Position numbers and translations under genes: made by a program
In this document: in pieces, positions 26,170-33,905 of the stretch
Position numbering within the stretch: the first letter of the stretch is position 1
Layout of the letters: each line of letters opens with the position of its first letter
Notes under the pieces: model-generated
Told to the model about the DNA's origin: nothing
Databases searched by the model: none
What the model saw: only the letters and a program-made list of their open reading frames with translations
NCBI RefSeq assembly: GCF_014692875.1
Contig: NZ_CP061171.1
Location: 5,518,001-5,582,000 of the forward strand
Source of the DNA: Pedobacter riviphilus
Lineage (GTDB): Bacteria; Bacteroidota; Bacteroidia; Sphingobacteriales; Sphingobacteriaceae
Direction: 5' to 3'
DNA: 64,000 nt

Positions 26170-27576
26170 ATGCAATACGATGTCGTTGTTATCGGTTCAG
26201 GGCCGGGCGGTTATGTAGGCGCAATCCGTTGTGCTCAGTTAGGTTTAAAAACTGCAGTTGTCGAAAAATATAAAACTTTTGGAGGTACTTGCTTAAACGT
26301 AGGTTGTATCCCATCTAAAGCTTTATTAGATTCTTCAGAGCATTTTCACAACGCTGCCCACACATTCACTACCCATGGTATCAACTTAAAAGATTTAAAG
26401 GTTGATATGAAACAAATGATTGCCCGTAAAGACGATGTTGTTGCTCAGAACACTGCCGGTATCACTTATTTGTTCAAGAAAAATAAAATCGATTCTTTCG
26501 AAGGTGTTGGTTCTTTTGTTGATAAAAACACCATTCTGGTAACTAAAGCCGATGGCTCTACAGAGACGTTGTCAGCTAAAAATGTAATCATTGCTACAGG
26601 TTCTAAACCAACAGCTTTACCATTTTTACCAATCGATAAAAAACGCATTATCACCTCAACTGAGGCTTTAAATATTAAAGAAGTACCAAAAACGATGGTC
26701 GTAATCGGTGGTGGTGTAATTGGTTTAGAGTTAGGTTCGGTATATGCCCGTTTGGGTACAAAAGTTTCTGTTGTTGAGTTTTTACCATCTATCATCAGTA
26801 CTATGGATGCTGGTTTGGGCAAAGAATTGCAACGTGTGTTAAAGAAAACTTTGGGCATGGAGTTTTACATGGGGCACAAAGTTACCGGTGCTACCACTAA
26901 AGGTAAAACCGTAACCGTTACGGCTGAAACACCTAAAGGCGAATCCATTTCTTTAGAAGCCGATTATTGTATCGTTGCTGTTGGCCGTACGGCTTATAGC
27001 GAAGGTTTAGGTTTAGATAAAATCGGTATCACTGTTGAAGAAAGAGGTAAAAAAATTCCGGTTAATGAGCATTTAGAAACTTCTGTTAAAGGTGTTTACG
27101 CTATTGGCGATGTAATTACCGGTGCAATGTTGGCACACAAAGCAGAAGATGAAGGTACATATGTTGCTGAAACAATTGCAGGCCAGAAACCACATATCAA
27201 TTATAACTTAATTCCTGGAGTGGTTTATACTTGGCCAGAGGTTGCCTCTGTAGGTTTAACCGAAGAGCAGTTAAAAGAAAAAGGTGTTAAATATAAAGCA
27301 GGTTCATTCCCTTTCAAAGCCAGCGGACGTGCGAAAGCGAGTATGGATACCGATGGTTTCATTAAAGTTTTGGCCGATGCCGAAACAGATGAAGTTTTAG
27401 GTGTACACATGATTGGTCCGCGTGCCGCAGATATGATTGCCGAGGCGGTTATTGCAATGGAATTCCGTGCATCTGCAGAAGATATTGCACGCACCTGCCA
27501 TGCACATCCAACCTATACCGAAGCGTTAAAAGAAGCTGCTTTAGCTGCAACTGATAACAGAGCAATACACATTTAA
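26170..27576 (+). CDS. lpdA: Dihydrolipoyl dehydrogenase (E3)
   Basis: A 468-residue FAD flavoprotein that reoxidises dihydrolipoamide in 2-oxoacid dehydrogenase complexes and the glycine cleavage system. ATG 26170 puts the FAD-binding IGSGPGGYVGAIRCAQLG at the normal N-terminal place. The redox disulfide is in GGTCLNVGCIPSKALL, the NAD motif in VIGGGVIGLELGSVYARLG, and the catalytic His-Glu pair in CHAHPTYTEALKEAA. Length matches the family. No E1 or E2 gene is adjacent. A terminator lies 65 nt downstream. Confidence 0.96.
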   Translation: MQYDVVVIGSGPGGYVGAIRCAQLGLKTAVVEKYKTFGGTCLNVGCIPSKALLDSSEHFHNAAHTFTTHGINLKDLKVDMKQMIARKDDVVAQNTAGITYLFKKNKIDSFEGVGSFVDKNTILVTKADGSTETLSAKNVIIATGSKPTALPFLPIDKKRIITSTEALNIKEVPKTMVVIGGGVIGLELGSVYARLGTKVSVVEFLPSIISTMDAGLGKELQRVLKKTLGMEFYMGHKVTGATTKGKTVTVTAETPKGESISLEADYCIVAVGRTAYSEGLGLDKIGITVEERGKKIPVNEHLETSVKGVYAIGDVITGAMLAHKAEDEGTYVAETIAGQKPHINYNLIPGVVYTWPEVASVGLTEEQLKEKGVKYKAGSFPFKASGRAKASMDTDGFIKVLADAETDEVLGVHMIGPRAADMIAEAVIAMEFRASAEDIARTCHAHPTYTEALKEAALAATDNRAIHI

Positions 27577-27640
27577 AAATAGCTTTTAATCACGAGGCGT
27601 CATACTGAACTTGTTTCAATAACTGTTTAGTGAATGATAG

Positions 27641-27680
27641 AAAAATCCCGATATTTATATTGGGATTTTTTGTTTTTATT
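27641..27680 (+). terminator. lpd terminator
   Basis: AAAAATCCC and GGGATTTTT arms pair across an AT-rich loop, followed by TGTTTTTATTT. Confidence 0.75.
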
Positions 27681-27743
27681 TCCTTTATATTTTCTTAATA
27701 AAATGATAACAATTAGCGCCTAAAAAACAGCATTTTAGCAATT

Positions 27744-27751
27744 TATTTTTG
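27744..27751 (+). promoter_or_regulatory. Bacteroidetes -7 box upstream of the choice-of-anchor I gene
   Basis: TATTTTTG fits TAnnTTTG exactly and lies 20 nt before ATG 27771. The -33 element is not clear. Confidence 0.45.
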
Positions 27752-27770
27752 CGGTTCAGATATTAAAACC

Positions 27771-29318
27771 ATGAACTGTAAAAAACTATTTGGTGCAATT
27801 CTTATTGCGTCGTTGGCAATTGCTGCCTGCAAAAAAGATTCAACTGATGATCCGATTGTAGATCCTCCAATTGAAGCTATCGTTCCTGAAAAAATCGACA
27901 GTTTTAAAGAAACTGCCTCTATTGATTTAGGTGGAGAATTCGCTTCAGAGATTTCTGCATACGATCCCTTAACGAAAAGATTATTTGTAGTGAGTAATGA
28001 TGGGGGAACCAAAGTTGATGTGGTAGACATGAGCAAGTATCCAACTGTTACAAAATTGCAAACCTTAACCTTTGCAGCCAACGCTGGTATTAATAGCGTA
28101 GCAATTAGTAACGGTTTATTGGCAATCACTTTAGATGGAGCTGATAAGCAGGGCAATGGTGATGTTTTCGTGCTTAAAACGTCAGATTTATCAGAAGTTA
28201 AAAAAATTACAGTAGGTGCCATGCCAGATATGGTAACTTTTAGTCCAGATGGCAACTACATTTTATCTGCCAACGAAGGTGAACCGAACCTGGCTTATAC
28301 GGTTGATCCTAAAGGCACTATTTCTATTATTAATATCAAAGATAATTATTCGGTAAAAACGCTTGATTTCTCGGCCTTTGAATCACAAAAAGCTACATTA
28401 CTGGCTGGTGGTTTCAGGATTTATGGTTATAATGCGAGTTTTGCCCAGGATATTGAGCCAGAATACATTGCGGTAAGCAGCGATTCTAAGAAGGCTTATG
28501 TTACCTTACAGGAAAACAACGGTGTTGCTGAAGTTGATATCTTAGCAGGAACCATTACGAAGATTATTCCATTAGGTACAAGGGATATTAACCTGGCTGA
28601 AAATGCTTTCGATGTTAGTGATAAAGATGGTAAAAAAGTTTTGGGTACATGGCCAATAAAAGCTTATTACCTGCCAGATGCAATCTCTTATTTTACTGCT
28701 AATGGTACGGCCTATCTGGCGCTGGCAAATGAAGGCGATACCCGCCAGGACTATACACCAAAAGAAGCGAAAGAAGAAGTACGCGTAAAAGATCTGATGT
28801 TAGATCCGGCTAAGTTTCCTAATGCTGCAACCCTGCAGTTAGATGCGAATTTGGGAAGGCTTACTGTAACCAATACAGCTGGTTTTACTATGGTTGGTAC
28901 AAACAAAGTGTATCAGGAATTATTTTCAACCGGAGGAAGATCTGTGAGTATTCTTAATGCAAATACAGGAGCTTTGGTAACCAACATCGGTAAAGACCTT
29001 GAGCAACACGTAATTGATGCCGGTAAATACGATGATGATCGCTCGGATAATAAAGGCGTAGAAGTAGAAAGTGTAACTATTGCACAAGTAAACGGACAAA
29101 CTCTGGCTTTTATTGGTCTGGAACGTGCAGATGCAATCGCCATTTATGATGTGACCAGTCCAGCGGCACCAAAATTTGTTCAGTTATGCTCTACAGGCGA
29201 TGCGCCTGAGGGTTTAATGTTTGTTAAACCAAAAGATAGTCCGAACGGCAGAAGTTTATTAATTGTTTCAAATGAAGGAGATGGTACCGTTCGGTTCTAT
29301 CAGCCCGACAAAATATAG
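27771..29318 (+). CDS. Choice-of-anchor I family lipoprotein, beta-propeller
   Basis: A 515-residue lipoprotein with lipobox LAIAAC at about residues 15-20. The mature protein reads as a WD/YVTN-like propeller with repeated units (YDPLTKRLFVVSNDGG, FSPDGNYILSANEGEP, EYIAVSSDSKKAYVTLQENN, LAFIGLERADAIAIYDV). The segments ANEGEPN and PEYIAVSSD are typical of the choice-of-anchor I group, related to alkaline-phosphatase-like and mesenchyme glycoprotein-like proteins. Enzyme activity is unproven. It carries its own promoter box and terminator. Confidence 0.88.
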   Translation: MNCKKLFGAILIASLAIAACKKDSTDDPIVDPPIEAIVPEKIDSFKETASIDLGGEFASEISAYDPLTKRLFVVSNDGGTKVDVVDMSKYPTVTKLQTLTFAANAGINSVAISNGLLAITLDGADKQGNGDVFVLKTSDLSEVKKITVGAMPDMVTFSPDGNYILSANEGEPNLAYTVDPKGTISIINIKDNYSVKTLDFSAFESQKATLLAGGFRIYGYNASFAQDIEPEYIAVSSDSKKAYVTLQENNGVAEVDILAGTITKIIPLGTRDINLAENAFDVSDKDGKKVLGTWPIKAYYLPDAISYFTANGTAYLALANEGDTRQDYTPKEAKEEVRVKDLMLDPAKFPNAATLQLDANLGRLTVTNTAGFTMVGTNKVYQELFSTGGRSVSILNANTGALVTNIGKDLEQHVIDAGKYDDDRSDNKGVEVESVTIAQVNGQTLAFIGLERADAIAIYDVTSPAAPKFVQLCSTGDAPEGLMFVKPKDSPNGRSLLIVSNEGDGTVRFYQPDKI

Positions 29319-29348
29319 ATGCTATCCCTTATTAATTATTATGTTTTT

Positions 29349-29377
29349 AGCCCCGATGTAAAATCGGGGTTTTTGCT
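29349..29377 (+). terminator. Terminator of the choice-of-anchor I gene
   Basis: AGCCCCGA and TCGGGGTT flank a 7-nt loop, followed by TTTTGCTTTTT, about 30 nt past the stop. Confidence 0.8.
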
Positions 29378-29496
29378 TTTTAGAGTTGTCAATTTTAATG
29401 GGCCTTTCGCTGTTAAGTTGCCAACTTTTCGCTTATAATTCATTTCTATAAACGAAGAATAAAAACTAAGCACTATATTGCAAACAAAATAAAACT

Positions 29497-29649
29497 TTAG
29501 GGGTGCCTTCAAATAAGTTGGCTGAGAATATACCCATTTTATAGGTAGAAGATAAAAGATAAAAGGCGGAAGGTTAAAAACCCTATGCCCTACGCCTTAA
29601 ATCTTATACCCTATAAATGAACCTGATCCGGATCATGCCGGCGTAGGAA
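29497..29649 (+). ncRNA. TPP riboswitch (thi box)
   Basis: The conserved TPP aptamer blocks are in order: GGGGTGCC (29500), GGCTGAGA with the CUGAGA core (29520-29527), TACCC (29531), and then GAACCTGATCCGGATCATGC with CGGCGTAGGAAA (29619-29650). The aptamer binds thiamine pyrophosphate and lowers expression of the thiD-tenA unit downstream. The P3 side stem is enlarged: an insert of roughly 50 nt rich in AAGATAAAAG pairs with GCCTTAAATCTTAT. About 73 nt separate the aptamer from the thiD ATG, and a 7-bp stem (AAATGCA/TGCATTT) there may belong to the expression platform. Confidence 0.93.
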
Positions 29650-29721
29650 ATTAGTTTGTCTGCAAAAAAATTGCGTAAAAATGCATGCTGCATTTGAAGA
29701 CTCCTGAAGTTGTACAACAAA

Positions 29722-30555
29722 ATGAAGTCTTTAGCAATGAATTATATTAATGTATTAACAATAGCCGGCTCGGATAGTGGCGGTGGTGCAGGCATTCAGG
29801 CCGATTTAAAAACCTTTTCTGCCTTGGGCTGTTTTGGTACATCGGTAATTACAGCGGTAACGGCGCAGAATACAATGGGAGTGCGCTCAGTGCACGGCAT
29901 CCCAGCCGAAATAATTAAAGATCAGTTACAAGCGGTATTGGATGATATAGCACCAGTAGCCATTAAAATCGGAATGATTAACCTGGCAGAAGTGGTTGGT
30001 ATAATTGAAACAGAACTTAAGAATTACCTGCCGAAAGTACCTGTTATTTTAGATCCCGTTATGATAGCTACCAGTGGTCATAAATTGATAGCGCCTGATA
30101 CTGTTGAGCAATTAATTAACAAATTGTTTCCTTTAGTAAGCCTGGTTACTCCGAATATTGATGAAGCGGTTATCCTTGCCGAACAACCCATTCATAACCT
30201 CGATGATATGATTGCTGCGGGTAAGAAAATTATTGAAAAAGGGGCAAAAGCTGTTCTGGTTAAAGGAGGGCATTTAATAGGTCCGGTAATTTATGATGTT
30301 TTAATTTGCGGAAGCGATGCTCCCGTTATACTCGAAAGTACTTTTATTGCTTCTAAAAATCTACATGGAACGGGCTGTACGCTTTCATCAGCTATAGCTG
30401 CCGAAATGGCTAAAGGCAAAACGTTGCTGGCTGCAATTAAAAATGCAAAAAACTACATTAGTCAGGCCCTGCAAGCAGGTAGTGAAGTAAAAACAGGTGA
30501 AGGTAATGGACCGCTAAACCACTTTTTTGAACCTTTAAAATTAATTATTCAATGA
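29722..30555 (+). CDS. thiD: Hydroxymethylpyrimidine/phosphomethylpyrimidine kinase
   Basis: A 277-residue ribokinase-fold enzyme that phosphorylates HMP and then HMP-P in thiamine synthesis. Motifs are typical: [19 protein letters not shown] at the N-terminus, [14 protein letters not shown], and the C-terminal anion hole [22 protein letters not shown] 29722 is taken as the start; ATG 29737 (MNYINVL) and TTG 29710 are also possible. It sits under the TPP riboswitch and overlaps tenA by 4 nt (ATGA), so the two are translationally coupled. Confidence 0.95.
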   Translation: MKSLAMNYINVLTIAGSDSGGGAGIQADLKTFSALGCFGTSVITAVTAQNTMGVRSVHGIPAEIIKDQLQAVLDDIAPVAIKIGMINLAEVVGIIETELKNYLPKVPVILDPVMIATSGHKLIAPDTVEQLINKLFPLVSLVTPNIDEAVILAEQPIHNLDDMIAAGKKIIEKGAKAVLVKGGHLIGPVIYDVLICGSDAPVILESTFIASKNLHGTGCTLSSAIAAEMAKGKTLLAAIKNAKNYISQALQAGSEVKTGEGNGPLNHFFEPLKLIIQ

Positions 30556-31205
30556 AGTGGAGCGACGATGCCTGGGAAAGGGTTAAACCCATCTATAACA
30601 AAATTTTAACCATGCCTTTTAACCTGGAGCTAAGTGATGGTACTTTGCCAAAGGAAAAATTTATTTTCTACCTGGCACAAGATGCCTATTACTTATTGGA
30701 ATTTGGAAGAACTTTAAGCACCATTAGTGGCCGTATGCAAGACGCAGATTTGGTGATGGCTTTTGCCGGATTTTCTACAGGTGCCATTTTTGCCGAGCGT
30801 AGTCTGCACGAAAGTTATTTTGTAGAATTTGGTTTAGCAAACGAAGTGCAACCTACTCCATCTACACTTTTGTATACCAATTATATTCTTAGCCAGGCTG
30901 CGTACGCCAATGTAGAAATAGCAGTAGCAGCCGTTTTGCCATGCTTTTGGATCTATAAGGCAGTTGGTGACCATATTTTTGCACAACAGACCGACAATCA
31001 AAATCCCTATAAAAGATGGATCGATATGTATGCAGGCGTTGAGTTTGCTTCAGCAGTAGAAAAAGCGATTGATATCGCCGATCAACTGGCCGCGCAGGCT
31101 AATGCAGCAACTCAACAAAAAATGCTGGCAGTTTTTGAAATGGCAACCCGTTTAGAATGGATGTTTTGGGACAGTGCTTATGAACTCGAAAAATGGAAAA
31201 TCTAA
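30552..31205 (+). CDS. tenA: TenA family aminopyrimidine aminohydrolase (thiaminase II)
   Basis: A 217-residue all-helical cytosolic enzyme that hydrolyses aminomethyl-HMP to HMP for thiamine salvage. Family residues are visible: the Asp of AQDAYYLLEFGRTLS, the catalytic Cys in AVLPCFWIYKAVG, and the C-terminal Glu in TRLEWMFWDSAYELE. Coupling to thiD (4-nt overlap) and the riboswitch make a salvage unit: TenA supplies HMP and ThiD phosphorylates it. No thiC, thiE or thiG is in the window, so the remaining steps must be encoded elsewhere. Confidence 0.95.
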   Translation: MKWSDDAWERVKPIYNKILTMPFNLELSDGTLPKEKFIFYLAQDAYYLLEFGRTLSTISGRMQDADLVMAFAGFSTGAIFAERSLHESYFVEFGLANEVQPTPSTLLYTNYILSQAAYANVEIAVAAVLPCFWIYKAVGDHIFAQQTDNQNPYKRWIDMYAGVEFASAVEKAIDIADQLAAQANAATQQKMLAVFEMATRLEWMFWDSAYELEKWKI

Positions 31206-31315
31206 GATTTTAGCCCCATGAAGTATAAATATTTTAATAAAATGTTAAAAATTTGTGGGTATTTCCAATAGATTTAAAGAACTTTGCAGTTCATTGTATA
31301 ATTTAAAACATCACT

Positions 31316-32524
31316 TTGGAAGAAAGCACGCAAGAACAGGAAATTTTAGATAAACAAGAAGATAAACCTGTATTAGCGCAAAGCTCTCCGAAACAAGTAC
31401 GATTTGCCATATCTGCCTTTTACTTTATGCAAGGGGTGTGTTTTGCAAGTTGGGCCAGTAGGATTCCGACTTTTAAAGCATCAATGGGCCTAAACGATGC
31501 CGAACTAGGCTCTATTCTTTTTGCGCTACCTGCAGGACAGATTATTACGATGTTTTTTTCTGCAAAACTGACCACTCATTTTGGGAGCAAAAAAATGCTT
31601 CGGGCAACTGCACCGCTTTATGCTATTGCATTAACTTTTTTGGCCCTGGCTACCACTGGTTGGCAGTTGGCAGCCTTTTTGGTGCTGTTTGGTATAACGG
31701 GTAATCTTTGCAATATTGCTTTAAATACCCAGGGGGTTGCAGGCGAAAATTATTATGGCAAACCCATTATGAGTTCTTTCCACGGGGCCTGGAGTATTGG
31801 TAATTTAACCGGTGCTTTAATTGCTTTAGGTTTGGTGAATTTAAAATTGGGGATGTACACCCACTTCTGGATTATTGCCTTAATATCGCTAACAAATGTA
31901 GTGTTTAGTTCGAAAAAATTGTTAGACCATAATAATCGGCCCGATGCTCCTGTTGAGAAAACAAAATTTTTTACTATGCCACAAGGCATTTTAGTGCTGT
32001 TGGGCGTTATCGCATTTTGTAGTATGGCTACCGAAGGAACAATGTTCGATTGGAGTGCTATTTATTTCGAAGATGTGGTGAAATTACCACATAATAAGGC
32101 GATTATTGGTTATGCATCGTTTATGTTTATGATGGCGAGCGGAAGGTTTTTAGGGGTGTTTTTAATCGGTAAATTCGGGCGGAAAAATCTTTTGCAAATT
32201 AGTGGTGCCATTATATCGATAGGTATGGCGCTTGCCGTAATATTCCCGGAAATTGTCGTCGCCATTTTTGGCTTTATGCTTATTGGTTTCGGCGTTTCGA
32301 GTATTGTGCCAATGGTATATAGCATCGCTGGTAACAATAAAAAAGTGCCGGCTGGTAAAGCTATAACCATGGTTTCGAGTATTGGTTATTTCGCATTTCT
32401 GTTTGGCCCACCATTAATAGGCTATGTTTCGCAACTATCTAGCCTGCGTTATTCTTTCGGTATCATTTCCGTTTTTGGCCTGCTGATTACTTTTTTGGTC
32501 ACGAAAATTAAGACTATAAATTAG
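31316..32524 (+). CDS. MFS transporter (YbjJ-like)
   Basis: A 402-residue inner-membrane protein with about 12 predicted membrane segments. The start is TTG 31316, because the next ATG lies within the first helix (MQGVCFASWASRIP). The first helix and loop (GVCFASWASRIPTFKASMGL) and the second (LGSILFALPAGQIITMFFSA) resemble the YbjJ branch of MFS. The substrate is unknown. It lies 110 nt after tenA on the same strand. Whether it shares the riboswitch-controlled transcript and carries a thiamine precursor is open. Confidence 0.85.
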   Translation: MEESTQEQEILDKQEDKPVLAQSSPKQVRFAISAFYFMQGVCFASWASRIPTFKASMGLNDAELGSILFALPAGQIITMFFSAKLTTHFGSKKMLRATAPLYAIALTFLALATTGWQLAAFLVLFGITGNLCNIALNTQGVAGENYYGKPIMSSFHGAWSIGNLTGALIALGLVNLKLGMYTHFWIIALISLTNVVFSSKKLLDHNNRPDAPVEKTKFFTMPQGILVLLGVIAFCSMATEGTMFDWSAIYFEDVVKLPHNKAIIGYASFMFMMASGRFLGVFLIGKFGRKNLLQISGAIISIGMALAVIFPEIVVAIFGFMLIGFGVSSIVPMVYSIAGNNKKVPAGKAITMVSSIGYFAFLFGPPLIGYVSQLSSLRYSFGIISVFGLLITFLVTKIKTIN

Positions 32525-32554
32525 GATTTCATTTCTTGAAAAAATATATCGATT

Positions 32555-32852
32555 ATTTGGAGCGCCGTACCTGTACATAAAAGAGGGTTCCTTCCCGTTT
32601 TTCGCTTGTATGCTTCCTCGTTCCTCGTTGCTGCAGGATACCGCTTCAATCGGGGCTAAAGGGACACGACGGTTTTTTATTTGATCGGTGCATGGTGCAC
32701 AAACCCCTGTTTCTAAACCTGACTGGAGCGAACACGAAGTGCAACGGAGTAAAGCGTAAGGCGGGACTGTTGCCCTCCAAGAACCACAGGCCAATCATTT
32801 CCTAATTTTAAAACAATCATTTTCATTTGGAGCACGCTGCCTGTACATAAAT
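32555..32852. repeat. Dispersed repeat element bounded by direct repeats
   Basis: ATTTGGAGCGCCGTACCTG with TACATAAAA (32555-32582) is repeated at the right end as ATTTGGAGCACGCTGCCTG with TACATAAAT (32825-32852). The inner left part (CCGTTTTTCGCTTGTATGC at about 32596, then TACCGCTTCAATC) matches the inverted copy at 52.26-52.36 kb. The whole 370-nt gap 32525-32894 has no credible gene; a 119-residue antisense frame inside it is an accident of the repeat. Confidence 0.6.
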
Positions 32853-32894
32853 ATCAAAAAGTTAGTAAGGATAGCTATGAAAATGCTTAGTAAT

Positions 32895-33698
32895 CTACTC
32901 TTTCTTCACCAAACTGTGTTCTTTTAAGGCTGCAACCGCGAGCTCGATCAACCTTAAATTTTCTTCCAGATGCCCGTGCTGCACTTCTACATTGATATAA
33001 GGAATATTATTTTGCAGGGCATAAACCGAAAGAGAACCATCATTGGAGACAAATTTAGATTGAAGAATGACATTCACATTGGCCTTTTTTAAACTGCTGA
33101 ATAATCTCGGCTCGGTTACATAAATAAGATCGTCTCCATCCATTTGGAAGTTGATGTAAACCGAATCGGCGGTGCTAGCTAAATCGTAACCTGGTAAATA
33201 AGATGAAATACCAAAGCCACCATCGGCATTGTTATGAAGGGTTAAAAAATAACCCGTAGCTTTTGGATCGTAAAAATCGACAATTTGCTTTCCTGCGTTT
33301 AAAATGGCTTTTTCAACTTCATTAGAGCTGAACTGATTTTTTTTTAACCTTGTATTTACACCTACTTCGGTATAAATAGCATTTGGATCTATCCGATATT
33401 GATCATCCATATAGGTGAAATAATAATCCCTCACTGCGCCATACTGACTGTCAATCAGTTCGCCACCGTACCAGCGGATATAATCAAAACCAGCCTTTAC
33501 GCCAGTGTCCTCATTGTCATGTACCACTAAAAACTTTACGCCATTGGGTTTATAGCTGTATTTTACTAAGGTGATATCCAAATTACAAAGTTTAACGAAA
33601 CTTGAGTCGCTACGCATTGCTGCAAAAACAGGTGGATGTTGAGCTTTTACAAGGAGCGTAGAACAGATTAGGAACAGGCTAAGAATGATTTTGAACAT
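32895..33698 (-). CDS. Exported protein, possibly an amidase-like hydrolase
   Basis: ATG 33698 gives a signal peptide (FKIILSLFLICSTLL, cleavage after VKAQ) and a 267-residue product. I do not recognise the family with certainty. Three His-containing segments are spaced like a zinc site: FLVVHDNEDTG (about residue 48), FLTLHNNADGGFG (about 154) and INVEVQHGHLEENLRL near the end. The last two resemble the SIHxNA and VExGFLSN elements of amidase_3 type cell-wall amidases or of formylglutamate amidohydrolases. That is an inference. It is a single gene between a repeat element and the RND operon terminator. Confidence 0.6.
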   Translation of the reverse strand: MFKIILSLFLICSTLLVKAQHPPVFAAMRSDSSFVKLCNLDITLVKYSYKPNGVKFLVVHDNEDTGVKAGFDYIRWYGGELIDSQYGAVRDYYFTYMDDQYRIDPNAIYTEVGVNTRLKKNQFSSNEVEKAILNAGKQIVDFYDPKATGYFLTLHNNADGGFGISSYLPGYDLASTADSVYINFQMDGDDLIYVTEPRLFSSLKKANVNVILQSKFVSNDGSLSVYALQNNIPYINVEVQHGHLEENLRLIELAVAALKEHSLVKKE

Positions 33699-33851
33699 AA
33701 TGCCTAATATACAATGTTGCGCCATTATTTGTTTGGAGACAATGTTGTATAATTATCTGGGCAGTAAAGTGGTGCTGCCTCTTTTCGGTGAAAGGACACA
33801 GAATGGTCCATGGGGAAACGAGCCATGTTAGCGTTCCGTTCGAAACTCCAC

Positions 33852-33879
33852 AAAAAAGCCCCGATTTGGGGTCGGGGCT
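33852..33879 (-). terminator. Terminator of the RND efflux operon
   Basis: AGCCCCGA (33857-33864) and TCGGGGCT (33872-33879) form an 8-bp GC-rich stem, and on the minus strand a TTTTTTG run follows. It lies 27 nt past the RND stop. Confidence 0.8.
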
Positions 33880-33905
33880 AAATTGATTGTTAATCTGGAT
33901 GTTAA

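Noticed and set aside
31316..32524. MFS gene as a certain thiamine transporter
   Set aside because: It follows tenA by 110 nt, but its sequence resembles the YbjJ branch and no thiamine-specific feature is visible.
32435..32794. A 119-residue antisense frame across the 32.5 kb repeat
   Set aside because: It overlaps the MFS gene end and repeat DNA, and has no domain or start context.
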